Shown piece after piece: positions 7,331 to 18,078 of a stretch of DNA of 64,000 nt. The position numbers were made by a program, and so were the translations under genes. Positions within the stretch are counted from its first letter, which is position 1; each line of letters opens with the position of its first letter. Under the pieces are notes generated by a model. It was not told the DNA's origin. It saw nothing but the letters and a program-made list of their open reading frames with translations, and ran no database searches. Source of the stretch: an uncultured Anaeromusa sp. (lineage in GTDB: Bacteria > Bacillota > Negativicutes > Anaeromusales > Anaeromusaceae); the NCBI RefSeq assembly GCF_963668665.1, contig NZ_OY764902.1:2049501-2113500 (forward strand), in the 5' to 3' direction.

Positions 7331-9802
7331 ATGAAGGGGAAAAGGGACACCTTGCCAATTGACGAAGTGCTGCCGCAACTGCAGGAAGTGCTGCGGCGGC
7401 AAACCCGGGCTGTCCTTGTGGCGCCTCCTGGCGCTGGCAAGACGACCAGGGTGCCGCTGGCTTTACTAGAGGAGCCATGGCTGCGCGGCCAACGATTGTT
7501 GTTGCTGGAGCCGAGACGTTTGGCGGCGCGAGCGGCGGCTAGGCAGATGGCGCGCCTTTTGGGAGAGGAGCCTGGGGAAACGGTGGGCTGGCGCATGCGC
7601 CATGACAGCCGGGTCAGCGCCAAAACGCGGCTGGAAGTGATTACCGAAGGCGTCTTGACGCGGATGCTGCAGGAAGATGCTTCCCTGCCTGGGGTTGGCG
7701 CTGTTGTATTTGATGAATTTCATGAGCGTAGTTTGCAGGCGGATGTAGGTTTGGCTTTTTGTCTGCAAAGTCAGGCTGTCTTGCGGGAAGATTTGCGCTT
7801 GGTGGTGATGTCGGCAACGCTGGCGGCGCAAAAGGTGGCGGCTCTTTTAGGGCAAGCGCCGGTTATTGTCAGCGAGGGCCGGCTGTTTCCTGTTGCTGTG
7901 CACCGCGTGGGACGTCAGGATAAGCTGACTATAGAAGAGAATGTGGCTGAAGTTGTCCGCAAGGCGCTGGCGCAAGAAGCAGGGGATGTACTGGTGTTTT
8001 TGCCGGGAGCTCCTGAAATTCGGCGCACGACCGCTTTGCTTACAGGTCTTGCGGCAGAGGTTAAGGTGCTGCCGTTATATGGGCGGTTGTCCGGATCGGC
8101 GCAGGATGAAGCATTGCTGCCTGCGCCTCGGGGAAGCCGTAAAGTCGTACTGGCTACGTCTTTGGCGGAAACCAGCTTGACCGTGGAAGGCGTCCGGGTG
8201 GTTGTCGACAGCGGCCGCATGCGGGTGCCGCGTTTTTCGCTGCGCAGCGGCTTGACACGGCTGGAAACGGTGCAGGTTACGGCTGATGCGGCGCTGCAGC
8301 GACGAGGCCGCGCGGGACGGCTGGCTCCGGGAAGCTGCTATTGCCTGTGGAATGAGCGTGAAGAAGCCTTGTTTATAGCGGAACGGACACCGGAACTTCT
8401 GGAAAGCGATTTGGCGGCGCTGGCGCTGGAGTTGGCGCTTTGGGGCGTTAAAGAACCGAGGGAATTAGCGTGGCTTGACGAACCGCCGGCGGAAGCCTTT
8501 GCGCAGGGGCGGCAGCTGCTGGAAGGACTAGGGGCGCTGGATGCTGCTGGCGCGGTGACCGCTTATGGTCGCCGTCTGGCTTTGCTGGGCCTGCCGCCGC
8601 GTCTGGCGCACATGGTGCTCCAAGGGACAGAGCTGTCTTTAGGAGCAACCGCGTGTTTGCTTGCGGCTCTTTTGACGGAAGGAGAAATCGCGCAGGCGGA
8701 TGTAACGGCGGTGGTGGCGGAAGCAGCTAAGCACGAAAAGAATCCTCTAGCCGGGCAACGCCTTGTCTGGCGGGCGGCGGCCCGCTATGCACGGGCCGCC
8801 GGTGTGCTCCGCGGTGAAAGTGTAAAACCGGAGCAATGCGGCCTCCTTTTGGCGTTGGCTTTTCCGGAGCGTTTGGGACAAAACCGCGGGGACGGTAAGT
8901 TTTTATTGGGCAATGGACGCGGCGCTTATCTTCCTAAAGGACATCCTTTGACGTGGGCGACCTATGTAGTGGCGGTAGAAGTGGATGATAGCGGCAGGGA
9001 CGGTCGCATCTTTCAGGCTGTTGCGGTGGAGATACATGAGGTGAGGCGTGTGTTAGCCGGGCAAATACGCCAAGAAAGCCACGCTTTTTGGGATGCCGCG
9101 ACGCGAAAAATTTGCGCTCGGGAAAAGGAATGCCTGGGCGCATTGGTGCTGAAGGAAGCGCCGACAGCGCCAACGTCGGCGCAAGTGCGCCAAGTTCTAA
9201 AAGCGGTGTTGCAGAGCGAGGGGCTGGCGAAGCTGCTTAACTGGACGCCGGCGGCGCAGCAGCTGCGGCAGCGACTGGCGTTTGTTCACCATTGGGATGC
9301 GCAAAAATGGCCGGATGTAAGCGAAAAAGCCCTTTTGGCGCGAACAGACGAATGGCTGGAACCGTTTTTGGGGCCGGAGCCGGATGGCTGCGCTTTGCAG
9401 CGTTTGGACTTACACCAAGCTTTATTGACGCTAGTCCCTTGGGATTTGCAGCGCTCTTTAGAGGAATGGGCGCCGGCGGCGGTGCGAATGCCGTCGGGGC
9501 GAAGCGTAGTGATTGATTACCAAGATGCGGCAGCCCCTTTTGTGGCCGTCAAGCTGCAGGAAGTCTTCGGCTGGCAGGAAGCACCCTGTTTGGCAGAGGG
9601 GCGAGTGCCGTTGACGCTGCAACTTTTGTCTCCGGCGCAGCGGCCGGTGCAGGTGACGCGCGATTTGGCCAGCTTTTGGCGGAACGGCTATTTTGCGGTG
9701 CGCAAGGAGCTGGCTGGACGGTATCCGAAGCATTATTGGCCGGAAGACCCGCTGACAGCTACGCCGACCAGCCGGGTACGGCCTAAGTCAGGAAGCCTCT
9801 AA
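7331..9802 (+). CDS. hrpB: ATP-dependent RNA helicase HrpB
   Basis: 823 aa, the usual HrpB length. DEAH-type helicase core: Walker A APPGAGKTT near residue 37, motif II FDEFHERSL, motif III MSATL, motif VI RRGRAGRLAPG, then the HA2-like and HrpB-specific C-terminal domain ending in YPKHYWPEDPLTATPTSR, a signature of this family. HrpB is a cytosolic RNA helicase whose biological role is still poorly defined. It follows the aldo/keto reductase gene on the same strand with no promoter seen between. The coding sequence runs into a type A repeat whose left arm overlaps the last codons. Confidence 0.95.
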   Translation: MKGKRDTLPIDEVLPQLQEVLRRQTRAVLVAPPGAGKTTRVPLALLEEPWLRGQRLLLLEPRRLAARAAARQMARLLGEEPGETVGWRMRHDSRVSAKTRLEVITEGVLTRMLQEDASLPGVGAVVFDEFHERSLQADVGLAFCLQSQAVLREDLRLVVMSATLAAQKVAALLGQAPVIVSEGRLFPVAVHRVGRQDKLTIEENVAEVVRKALAQEAGDVLVFLPGAPEIRRTTALLTGLAAEVKVLPLYGRLSGSAQDEALLPAPRGSRKVVLATSLAETSLTVEGVRVVVDSGRMRVPRFSLRSGLTRLETVQVTADAALQRRGRAGRLAPGSCYCLWNEREEALFIAERTPELLESDLAALALELALWGVKEPRELAWLDEPPAEAFAQGRQLLEGLGALDAAGAVTAYGRRLALLGLPPRLAHMVLQGTELSLGATACLLAALLTEGEIAQADVTAVVAEAAKHEKNPLAGQRLVWRAAARYARAAGVLRGESVKPEQCGLLLALAFPERLGQNRGDGKFLLGNGRGAYLPKGHPLTWATYVVAVEVDDSGRDGRIFQAVAVEIHEVRRVLAGQIRQESHAFWDAATRKICAREKECLGALVLKEAPTAPTSAQVRQVLKAVLQSEGLAKLLNWTPAAQQLRQRLAFVHHWDAQKWPDVSEKALLARTDEWLEPFLGPEPDGCALQRLDLHQALLTLVPWDLQRSLEEWAPAAVRMPSGRSVVIDYQDAAAPFVAVKLQEVFGWQEAPCLAEGRVPLTLQLLSPAQRPVQVTRDLASFWRNGYFAVRKELAGRYPKHYWPEDPLTATPTSRVRPKSGSL

Positions 9803-10003
9803 TTTATTCGCATCTCACGCCAAAACGGTTCTTTTATTTGTCAGACAGCGTCAGAAATTCTCGGCATAGCTCCACTATGCCTGCGGTTTCTTCCTCGTTT
9901 GACTAAAAAACAATGGACGTCGGTTGCCATGCAATCCTAGCGCAACCGACCCTAACCGCATCCAGCGCCGTCGCGGAGCGCTCATTAAATTAGAGGCTTC
10001 CTG
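9790..10003 (+). repeat. Type A interspersed repeat, copy 1, with a type B hairpin nested in it
   Basis: The ends are perfect 17-bp inverted repeats: AGGAAGCCTCTAATTTA (9790-9806) and TAAATTAGAGGCTTCCT (9987-10003). Inside are the type A marks CATCTCACGCC, GTCAGAAAT, the loop palindrome CATAGC...CTATG, TGCCTGCG, and GGAGCGCTCAT. Copies 2 and 3 are at 32615-32774 and 38226-38386. This copy carries a type B unit (9914-9974) in its right half. The left arm covers the 3' end of hrpB. Confidence 0.8.
9914..9974 (+). repeat. Type B double-hairpin repeat, copy 1
   Basis: Hairpin 1: GTCGGTTGC (9919-9927) with GCAACCGAC downstream; hairpin 2: around CGCATCCAGCG. Copies 2 and 3 are near 17375 and 19917. 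The second hairpin is imperfect in this copy. Confidence 0.7.
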
Positions 10004-10036
10004 TGAAGAGAAATTTAGAAAAAAAGAATTATGATA

Positions 10037-10082
10037 AAAGAAAAGACTAATAGAGCGCGTCTCTGTTAGTCTTTTCTTTTTG
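10037..10082. terminator. Bidirectional terminator between hrpB and the lysR-type gene
   Basis: AAAGAAAAGACTAA (10037-10050) pairs with TTAGTCTTTTCTTT (10066-10079). A-runs and T-runs on both sides serve the two converging genes. Confidence 0.8.
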
Positions 10083-10090
10083 GAGATAGG

Positions 10091-10984
10091 TTATTTGATG
10101 TTTTTCGGAGCCAGTTTTTCCTTGGTAAAGTCTAACCAAGAACGGGCGGCAAAGGACAAGTAGCGGTTGCGCCGCCAGATGGCGCCCAATTCCAAATACA
10201 CTGGGTCTGTCATGGGAATGGCGCGCAATTGTTGAGGAGACAGGGTGGCGCAAATGGCTTGAGGCAAGAGGGCAATGCCCAGGCCGGAAGCCACCAGTTG
10301 GGTCATGAATTCTCGCTGGGATGTTTCATAGGCGCAGCGAACCTCGAAACCGGCCTGGAGACAACGGTTGGCAATAGCGTCATGAAGACTGAAATCTTCA
10401 CGGTACATAATGAACTGCTCCTGGGCGAGGTCGGCGAAGGAAAGCAAGGTGCGCTCGCTCAAGGGATGGCTGGGAGCTACGATGACCTGCAAGGGGTCTT
10501 TAATAAAGGATAACGTAGAAAATTCGGAGTTATCGGAGGGAGAACAGATAACCCCAAGATCCAGCATACCGTCATAGACTTCTTTTTCGATGGTTTTAGA
10601 GCCGAACTCGTAGAGATTGACGGAAATGTCCGGATAGAGACGGCTAAACTCGCCCAGCACTTGTGGAAAGACGCTGGAGCTGGCGATTGGCGGCAAGCCG
10701 ATGCGCAAGCGGCCTTTGCGGGCTTGCGCTACATCCTCCAGTTCGGCATGCAACCCGTGAAACAAGGCGACAATCGGTTGGGCGCGTTCAAAGACAGCTT
10801 GGCCGATATCGGTTAGCGTCAGATTACGGTTCTGGCGGTAGAGAACAGGCAGGCCCAGTTCCTGTTCCATGGCGTGAATCATTTTACTAGCTGCAGGCTG
10901 GCTGATGTGCAGCACTTTGGCAGCTTTGCTAAAGCTGCCGAGGCGAACAATTTCCAGGAAACATTCTAAATGGCGAATTTCCAT
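10091..10984 (-). CDS. LysR family transcriptional regulator
   Basis: 297 aa, standard LTTR length. The N-terminal winged helix-turn-helix is clear (MEIRHLECFLEIVRLGSFSKAA, then ISQPAASKMI); the rest is a type 2 periplasmic-binding fold effector domain (GRLRIGLPPIASS, LDLGVI). It lies 9 bp after the EAL-HDOD gene on the same strand, and its ribosome site GAGGA overlaps that gene's stop, so the two are probably one transcript. The effector and targets are unknown; LTTRs often control a divergent neighbour, but here the nearest divergent gene is the xanthine dehydrogenase operon beyond the EAL-HDOD gene, so a link is only possible. Confidence 0.9.
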   Translation of the reverse strand: MEIRHLECFLEIVRLGSFSKAAKVLHISQPAASKMIHAMEQELGLPVLYRQNRNLTLTDIGQAVFERAQPIVALFHGLHAELEDVAQARKGRLRIGLPPIASSSVFPQVLGEFSRLYPDISVNLYEFGSKTIEKEVYDGMLDLGVICSPSDNSEFSTLSFIKDPLQVIVAPSHPLSERTLLSFADLAQEQFIMYREDFSLHDAIANRCLQAGFEVRCAYETSQREFMTQLVASGLGIALLPQAICATLSPQQLRAIPMTDPVYLELGAIWRRNRYLSFAARSWLDFTKEKLAPKNIK

Positions 10985-10993
10985 AAGCGATCC

Positions 10994-12217
10994 TCACACG
11001 TTCGACATGGCGATAAATTCTTTTTCCCAAAGCAAGGCGTCAAAATAAGCGTTAACAATGGCTTCGTGCGGCAATTGCAGAGCTTCGCCTAGAGCGAGAA
11101 CTTGCTCCCAATTGCCTTGCTCATAGGCGATAACCAGATCGAGAACTTGGCGCAGCGGGTTGGGACGGCCAGCCAAGGCGTCTTTAACAGAACGTGCCAA
11201 CGGCAGTTGCTCAAGGACGTCGGCTAAGGGCTTTTGTAAAAACGCTTCCAGTAGAGAAAATAGACCTACTAGAAAAAAATGATCCTGAGGGATGCCAGGA
11301 TGCGGGCGATGCTGAATCAAAAGCTCGCTGAAGCGGGCGCGTACTACGGCTGTGCGCAGAAGTTCCGGCGGCTGTTCTTGCGCTAAGTTGCGCAAGGCTA
11401 CAAGGGAGATCCATTTAGCCAAGCCTTGCTGTCCTAAAAGGGCGGCGGCATGGCGGATGGATTGCACCGGCACGCGGAAACCGAAAAAAGCGGAATTGAT
11501 ATACTTAAGAAACTGCAGCGACAGGGAAAGGTCTCGCTTGATGAGCTGCTCAAAACGCTCCACATCAAAATCGGCGGTGTAAAGCTGGTTTAAGAGCTGT
11601 AAATAGTGCATATGATTGACAGGGATGCTTTTTTGAGAAAGAATGGCAGGACGGCTGAAAAAATAGCCTTGGAATAGAGTGTAGCCGTCCGCTAGAGCCT
11701 GACGGAATTCAGCTTCTGTTTCGACCTTTTCCGCTAAGTAGCGAATGCGTCCAGGGGTGAGACGTTCGGCGAAACGGCGGCCTTGCAGGCTGTTGGGGTT
11801 GCGAAAGTCGACTTTGATAATGTCCGCCAATAAGATGAGGGGAACTTGAGCTTCGGCGGGCTCAAAGTCATCTAACGCTAAAGTATAGCCAGCTTTTTTT
11901 AATAAGACACAGGCATTGATCACTTCTTGCGTCGGTTCGACTGTTTCCAAGATTTCCACGATGAGAATTGCCGCAGGCAGCAGCCTAGGGACCTGATCAA
12001 GAAGGGTGGCGCCGTCAAAGTTGACAAAGGCTTTTTTGCCGTCGGTCAGAGAGTCGATGCCCATCATCAAAAAGGCATTAGAGAGGACGGCGCGTGTTGC
12101 CGCAGTGTCATCCGTGTGGGTGGCCGTTACGGCTCCGGGGCTGCGAAAAAGCAGTTCGTAGGCGACAACATTTTTTTGGATGTCAAAAATCGGTTGTCTG
12201 GCAATGAAAAGCTCCAT
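10994..12217 (-). CDS. EAL-HDOD domain signalling protein (YuxH/CdgJ type)
   Basis: 407 aa. The N-terminal half is an EAL-like domain starting ELFIARQPIFD; the signature EAL motif is replaced by YELLFR, while later pieces are kept (LALDDFEP, IIKVDF). The C-terminal half is an HDOD domain (SLSLQFLKYINSAFFG, AAALLGQQGLAKW). In this family the EAL part is often inactive, so the protein more likely acts by binding partners than by cleaving c-di-GMP (family knowledge). ATG 12217 is chosen since family members begin with Met-(Glu)-Leu-Phe-Ile-Ala-Arg-Gln; upstream in-frame codons are not protein-like. The ribosome site is weak. Confidence 0.88.
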   Translation of the reverse strand: MELFIARQPIFDIQKNVVAYELLFRSPGAVTATHTDDTAATRAVLSNAFLMMGIDSLTDGKKAFVNFDGATLLDQVPRLLPAAILIVEILETVEPTQEVINACVLLKKAGYTLALDDFEPAEAQVPLILLADIIKVDFRNPNSLQGRRFAERLTPGRIRYLAEKVETEAEFRQALADGYTLFQGYFFSRPAILSQKSIPVNHMHYLQLLNQLYTADFDVERFEQLIKRDLSLSLQFLKYINSAFFGFRVPVQSIRHAAALLGQQGLAKWISLVALRNLAQEQPPELLRTAVVRARFSELLIQHRPHPGIPQDHFFLVGLFSLLEAFLQKPLADVLEQLPLARSVKDALAGRPNPLRQVLDLVIAYEQGNWEQVLALGEALQLPHEAIVNAYFDALLWEKEFIAMSNV

Positions 12218-12408
12218 TTCGACACGCTCGTTTCTGTGTTTCTTATGCTTAAAGTATAGCAGGAAAAATACATAATTGTAAAACAAACAGAAACTCTTTG
12301 TTGCAAAGAAGACTTGATAGCTTTTGCCTGTTTTCCCGACAGTGGCCTTGTGGTACAATTTTCCTAGACGAGAATTTGTTTTCTAGGTTGATAAACAGGA
12401 GGGATAGT

Positions 12409-13194
12409 ATGCTTACTTTTCAGAAGCTGGCACAGCCGCAGTCATTGACGGAAGCTTACGAAATACTGACGGCGCAAAAAAACAATTTCCTTCTGGGCGG
12501 CGGCGCTTTCTTGCGCCTGGGGTCGGCAAAGCGGGGCACGGCGGTGGACTTGTCTGCCTGTGAGTTGAATTATATAGAAGCAAATGAGGAGGAAGTGCGC
12601 TTGGGGGCGATGGCATCCTTGCGTGATTTGGAAACGAGTCTTTCTATGCGCCAACTGGGGTGCGGCGTGGCGCCGCAGGCAGTGAGTCATATTATTGGCG
12701 TGCAGTTTCGGCACAGCGTCACTGTCGGTGGTTCTGTGTTTGGACGTTTCGGCTTTTCCGATTTGCTGCCGGCTATGTTGGTGCTGCAGGCGTCGGTTCA
12801 TTTGTACAAGGGAGGTATTGTGCCGCTGGCGCAGTTTATGGAGCAGCCGCCGCAAAAGGATATTCTTACGCAGGTAGTGATTCCTAGACAGGCCTGCCGC
12901 GCGTCTTACCAACAGATGCGGACGTCGTGCAGTGATTTTCCGTTGCTCAACGTGGCAGTAGCCGAAACAGACGGCGTTTGGAAAATTGCCGTCGGCGCTC
13001 GACCGGGCCGTGCGGCGCTGGCGATACAGGCGGCTGCTGCTTTGGATGCTGGCGTTGCGCCGGAAGAGGCGGCGCGCTTAGCGGCGGCAGAATTATCTTT
13101 TTCCGGCAACAATCGCGCCAGTGAAGAATATCGGCGTCAGCTTTGTGAAGCGCTGACAGTTCGGGCTGTCAAGGAGGTGCTGGCATGCAAATAG
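12409..13194 (+). CDS. Xanthine dehydrogenase-type FAD-binding subunit
   Basis: 261 aa, CO-dehydrogenase flavoprotein fold. FAD-contact strings: LLGGGAFLRLG near residue 26 and QFRHSVTVGGSVFGR near residue 102 (the usual form is R-x-x-A-T-x-G-G-N). It passes electrons from the Fe-S subunit to NAD+ or another acceptor. ATG 12409 has the site AGGAGGG 9-15 bp upstream; the open frame before it is not coding. An extended -10 (TGGTACAAT, 12351-12359) is the best promoter candidate. The next two genes overlap in series (10 bp, then 4 bp), so the three subunits are translationally coupled. Confidence 0.88.
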   Translation: MLTFQKLAQPQSLTEAYEILTAQKNNFLLGGGAFLRLGSAKRGTAVDLSACELNYIEANEEEVRLGAMASLRDLETSLSMRQLGCGVAPQAVSHIIGVQFRHSVTVGGSVFGRFGFSDLLPAMLVLQASVHLYKGGIVPLAQFMEQPPQKDILTQVVIPRQACRASYQQMRTSCSDFPLLNVAVAETDGVWKIAVGARPGRAALAIQAAAALDAGVAPEEAARLAAAELSFSGNNRASEEYRRQLCEALTVRAVKEVLACK

Positions 13195-13640
13195 AGACGA
13201 TTATTAATGGGCATAAAACGATTTGGCAGCTAGAGGCGGATGCGTCTTTGGCGGACGTGCTGCGTCATGAGGGCTATTTGAGCGTGCGCAAGGGCTGCGA
13301 TACGTCCTGCTGCGGTCTTTGCACGGTTTGGCTTGAGGAGAAGCCGGTTCTTTCTTGTACAGTACCTGCTTTTCGGGCGGCAGGGAAGGAAATTACTACC
13401 CTAGAAGGCGTGCAAGAAGAAGCGGAGGCTTTTGCGAAGGTACTAGCAGCCGAGGGTGCTGAACAATGCGGTTTCTGCAGTCCCGGATTCATTATGACCG
13501 TGCTGGCCATGAAACGGGAGCTTTCGCAGCCGACGGAAGAAGAGATTGTTCATTATCTCACAGGCAATTTGTGTCGCTGCACCGGCTATATGGGGCAGCT
13601 GCGGGCGGTTAAAACCTATCTGGGAGGTGGAACGCGATGA
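13185..13640 (+). CDS. Xanthine dehydrogenase-type [2Fe-2S] subunit
   Basis: 151 aa. Two [2Fe-2S] clusters: the plant-ferredoxin type ligands in KGCDTSCCGLCTVW with a later C near residue 65, and the helical cluster CGFCSPGF ... NLCRCTGY. This subunit carries electrons from the molybdenum site to FAD. It overlaps the FAD subunit by 10 bp and the molybdenum subunit by 4 bp. The length is that of the small subunit of three-subunit xanthine, nicotinate or aldehyde hydroxylases. Confidence 0.92.
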   Translation: MQIETIINGHKTIWQLEADASLADVLRHEGYLSVRKGCDTSCCGLCTVWLEEKPVLSCTVPAFRAAGKEITTLEGVQEEAEAFAKVLAAEGAEQCGFCSPGFIMTVLAMKRELSQPTEEEIVHYLTGNLCRCTGYMGQLRAVKTYLGGGTR

Positions 13641-15922
13641 AAGTGGTCGGACAAAGCCTACCTAAGATTGATGCGCTGCCTATCGCGACAGGGCAGCCGG
13701 TATATACAGAGGATCTGGCGCCGTCTCAGGCGCTGGTGGTTAAGGTGCTGCACAGCCCCCATGCTTTTGCGCGCCTGCGCCAGGTGGATGTCTCCTTGGT
13801 CCTGAAGGTTCCCGGCGTGGCCTGTGTCTTGACGCATCAGGACGTGCCGCAGAAGCGCTTTACCTTGGCAGGACAGTCCTATCCGGAACCGTCTCCCTAT
13901 GATCGGCGTATTTTGGACGAATATGTACGTTATGTGGGCGATGCCGTAGCCATAGTGGCGGCAGTGGACGAAAAAACAGCAGAAAAGGCGCTGCAGCTCA
14001 TTCGCGTGGAATATGAAGTGCTGGAGCCGGTACTGGACTTTGAAACTGCAGCCAGACATGACAGCGTCGTGCATCCGGAAGATAATGTGCTTTGCAACTT
14101 TCCCATCGGCATGGAGAAAGAGAAAAATATTATTTGTACCCACAAAAACGAATACGGCGATGTAGAAGCGGAGCTGGCCCAATGTCCGGTAGTGGTGGAG
14201 GAAACCTACTATACCCAGGCGCAGGCTCATGGCATGATGGAGACGTATCGCGCCTACAGCTACCTAGACCATGCAGGACGGCTGACCATTGTGAGCTCGA
14301 CGCAGATTCCGTTTCATGTGCGGCGGCAAATGGCAAGAGCCTTGGAAATGCCAGCCAGTCGCATTCGTGTCATCAAGCCTCGCATTGGCGGCGGCTTTGG
14401 CGGCAAGCAGACCGGAGCGGTGGAGATGTTCGTGGCGGCGGTGACCAAACGTACCGGCAAGGCGGCGATTATTGTTTACAGCCGCACAGAAACGTTCAGT
14501 TGTACGAACAGCCGCCATGCCATGCGCTTAACCGTGCGCCTGGGGGCGGATGAAGAGGGAATCATTCGGGCGGTGGATATTCAAGGGCTTTCCGACGGCG
14601 GCGCTTACGGCGAGCATGCGCCTACCACCTTTTCCGTGGTAGGCGAGAAAACGCTGCCGATGTACCACAAAGCCAAGGCGGTTCGTTTTATGGGACAGGT
14701 TGTGTATACGAACAAGCTGCCTGGCGGCGCGTTGCGCGGCTATGGGGCGACGCAGGGGACCTTCGCCCAAGAGTCGGCGGTCAATCTGCTGGCGGCCAGA
14801 CTAAAAATGGACCCGGTGGAGCTGCGGCAAAAAAATCTGATTCGCCAAGGGGATTATTCCCCTATCTATAAGGGCAAGGTGCTGGCTAGTTCGACGCTGG
14901 ACCAATGCATTGCTACCGGCAAGAAACTCATCGGTTGGGAAGAAAAATATCCGGTACGCGATTTGGGAGACACCCTGCGCGCTGTAGGCATGGCGGTAAC
15001 GATGCAGGGCTCCGGCATTGCCGGCATTGATACGGCGTCTGCGGAAATCCGCCTTAATGACGACGGAAACTATACGCTGCTTATTGGCTCAACTGATATG
15101 GGTACGGGAAGCGACACCATTCTGGCTCAGATGGCGGCGGAGGTTCTGGAAACCAATCTGGAGCATTTGATTGTCCATGCCGCCGATACGGATGTGTCTC
15201 CTTTTGATCCCGGTTCGTACGCTTCCAGCACTACCTATGTGACTGGTATGGCGGTTAAGCTGGCGGCGGAGGAATTGCGCGGCAAGATGCTGGAACAGGC
15301 GGCTAAATTATTGGAAGCAGACGGGGCTCAAATTTCTTTCGACGGCGTGAAGTTTTGGAGTGAGGATGGCAAGAGGCGATTGACGGTGGCCAAGCTGGCG
15401 GAACGGATGGCTTTAGGCGCGGGATGTCAGCAATTGACAGGGCAGGGCACTTACGGCAGTCCCACGTCGCCGCCGCCCTTTGTGGCGGGCTTTGCGGAAG
15501 TGGAAATTGACAAGGCTACCGGCAAGGTGACGCCTATCGATTTTGTGGCCGTTGTCGATTGCGGCACGGTGATCAATCCGGCTTTGGCCCGCGTACAGAC
15601 TGAGGGGGGCGTTGTCCAGGGGATTGGCATGGCGCTCTATGAAGAAGTGCGCTATACTGGGCAAGGGCGTTTGGAAACCTGTAATTTTATGCAATATAAG
15701 ATTCCTTGCCGCAAGGATGTGGGAAACGTGCGGGTGGCCTTTGAGCCTAGCTACGAACCGACAGGTCCTTTCGGCGCTAAGTCCATCGGCGAGGCGGTCA
15801 TTAACACGCCAGCGCCGGCGATTGCCCATGCCGTCTTCAACGCTACCGGCGTGCAGCTGACGCAGCTGCCCTTGACGCCGGAAAAAGTGTTGAACGCATT
15901 ACTAACCAAGAAACGAGGCTGA
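13637..15922 (+). CDS. Xanthine dehydrogenase-type molybdopterin-binding subunit
   Basis: 761 aa. Molybdenum-hydroxylase large subunit: GGGFGGKQ and GALRGYGATQG bind the pterin/molybdenum region, and the C-terminal FGAKSIGEAV carries the active-site Glu that starts hydroxylation. The enzyme hydroxylates a purine or similar N-heterocycle with water as oxygen source. The purine permease gene 3 bp downstream and Xpt nearby favour xanthine/hypoxanthine as substrate, but related enzymes use nicotinate or other rings. The cofactor could be supplied by the operon at 56.7-61.6 kb. The protein is cytosolic, with no Tat signal. Confidence 0.9.
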   Translation: MKVVGQSLPKIDALPIATGQPVYTEDLAPSQALVVKVLHSPHAFARLRQVDVSLVLKVPGVACVLTHQDVPQKRFTLAGQSYPEPSPYDRRILDEYVRYVGDAVAIVAAVDEKTAEKALQLIRVEYEVLEPVLDFETAARHDSVVHPEDNVLCNFPIGMEKEKNIICTHKNEYGDVEAELAQCPVVVEETYYTQAQAHGMMETYRAYSYLDHAGRLTIVSSTQIPFHVRRQMARALEMPASRIRVIKPRIGGGFGGKQTGAVEMFVAAVTKRTGKAAIIVYSRTETFSCTNSRHAMRLTVRLGADEEGIIRAVDIQGLSDGGAYGEHAPTTFSVVGEKTLPMYHKAKAVRFMGQVVYTNKLPGGALRGYGATQGTFAQESAVNLLAARLKMDPVELRQKNLIRQGDYSPIYKGKVLASSTLDQCIATGKKLIGWEEKYPVRDLGDTLRAVGMAVTMQGSGIAGIDTASAEIRLNDDGNYTLLIGSTDMGTGSDTILAQMAAEVLETNLEHLIVHAADTDVSPFDPGSYASSTTYVTGMAVKLAAEELRGKMLEQAAKLLEADGAQISFDGVKFWSEDGKRRLTVAKLAERMALGAGCQQLTGQGTYGSPTSPPPFVAGFAEVEIDKATGKVTPIDFVAVVDCGTVINPALARVQTEGGVVQGIGMALYEEVRYTGQGRLETCNFMQYKIPCRKDVGNVRVAFEPSYEPTGPFGAKSIGEAVINTPAPAIAHAVFNATGVQLTQLPLTPEKVLNALLTKKRG

Positions 15923-15925
15923 ACC

Positions 15926-17257
<1,332 letters not shown>

Positions 17258-17272
17258 ACTGCTTTATAACAT

Positions 17273-17316
17273 AAAACGCGGGGCTTTGCTGTTTTGGCAA
17301 AGTCCCGCGTTTTTAA
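17273..17316 (+). terminator. Terminator of the xanthine dehydrogenase-permease operon
   Basis: AAACGCGGGGCTTTGC pairs with GGCAAAGTCCCGCGTTTTT (one mismatch), 6-nt loop, T5 tail. Confidence 0.85.
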
Positions 17317-17335
17317 TAAAATTAATATGTGAATT

Positions 17336-17447
17336 TCGTACCCTCAGTCGTACCCTCCGATTAAAAAGCCAGAAGACGTCGGTTGCTGTGCCGTCCATGG
17401 CGCAACCGACCCTAAGTGCATCCGGCACTGTCGTACTCTTGTTCAAA
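17336..17447 (+). repeat. Composite repeat: type C fragment, type B copy 2, then CTCTTGTTCAA
   Basis: TACCCTCAGTCGTACCCTCC (type C fragment) is followed by a type B unit at 17375-17433: hairpin 1 GTCGGTTGC...GCAACCGAC, hairpin 2 AGTGC-atccg-GCACT. In copy 3 hairpin 2 is GGCGC-atcca-GCGCC, so the pairing is kept although the bases differ. CTCTTGTTCAA, the usual end of type C, follows at 17437-17447. Confidence 0.75.
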
Positions 17448-17478
17448 TTTTGTATTTCGTAATCTTTGCTCTGTTCTT

Positions 17479-18078
17479 TTAAATTGAAACATCCGGCGAC
17501 GGTTCTTCACCTACAAAGCGAACCTGGCCAGATTTGAAGTCGGCAATACGGGCCAGCGATTCCAGACGGTAGCCGGCGTTTTTGATTTTGGCGGCGCCGG
17601 GTTGAAAGGATTTTTCAATGGCAATACCGATGCCGACAACTTTGCTGCCTGCTTGGCGTACCAGCTCGGCCAAACCTAAAGCAGCTTCTCCGTTAGCCAG
17701 AAAATCATCGATAATCAAGACGCGCTCGCCAGGCGGCAGGAAGCGTTTAGATACAATGACATCACTAGTGAGATTTCTAGTGTAAGAATGGACTTGGGTA
17801 GCATATACCTGATCATTCATGGTGGTAGAGCGTATTTTGCGGGCGAATACCAAAGGGACGCCCATGCGCAGCGCCGTAGGCAGAGCAATGGCGATGCCGG
17901 AGGCTTCTATAGTGAAAATGCGCTGTACGCCTTCGTTGGCGAAGCGCCTGGCGAATTCTTCGCCTAGCTCCATCATCAAAACAGGATCAATTTGCTGGTT
18001 GAGGAACGAATCGACTTTTAAAATGCGGTTTTCTAGAACCAGGCCTTCCTTGCGAATGCGTTCTTTAAGCAGTTCCAT
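17479..18078 (-). CDS. xpt: Xanthine phosphoribosyltransferase
   Basis: 199 aa, close to the Bacillus Xpt length. The PRPP-binding loop is LIIDDFLANGEA (about residues 125-137); the N-terminus MELLKERI and the string FTIEASGIAIA match the family. Xpt turns xanthine plus PRPP into XMP in the cytosol, in line with the xanthine permease upstream on the other strand. ATG 18078 has the site AAGAAGGAG. No guanine riboswitch was found in the 220 bp upstream, although many Firmicute xpt genes have one. Confidence 0.93.
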   Translation of the reverse strand: MELLKERIRKEGLVLENRILKVDSFLNQQIDPVLMMELGEEFARRFANEGVQRIFTIEASGIAIALPTALRMGVPLVFARKIRSTTMNDQVYATQVHSYTRNLTSDVIVSKRFLPPGERVLIIDDFLANGEAALGLAELVRQAGSKVVGIGIAIEKSFQPGAAKIKNAGYRLESLARIADFKSGQVRFVGEEPSPDVSI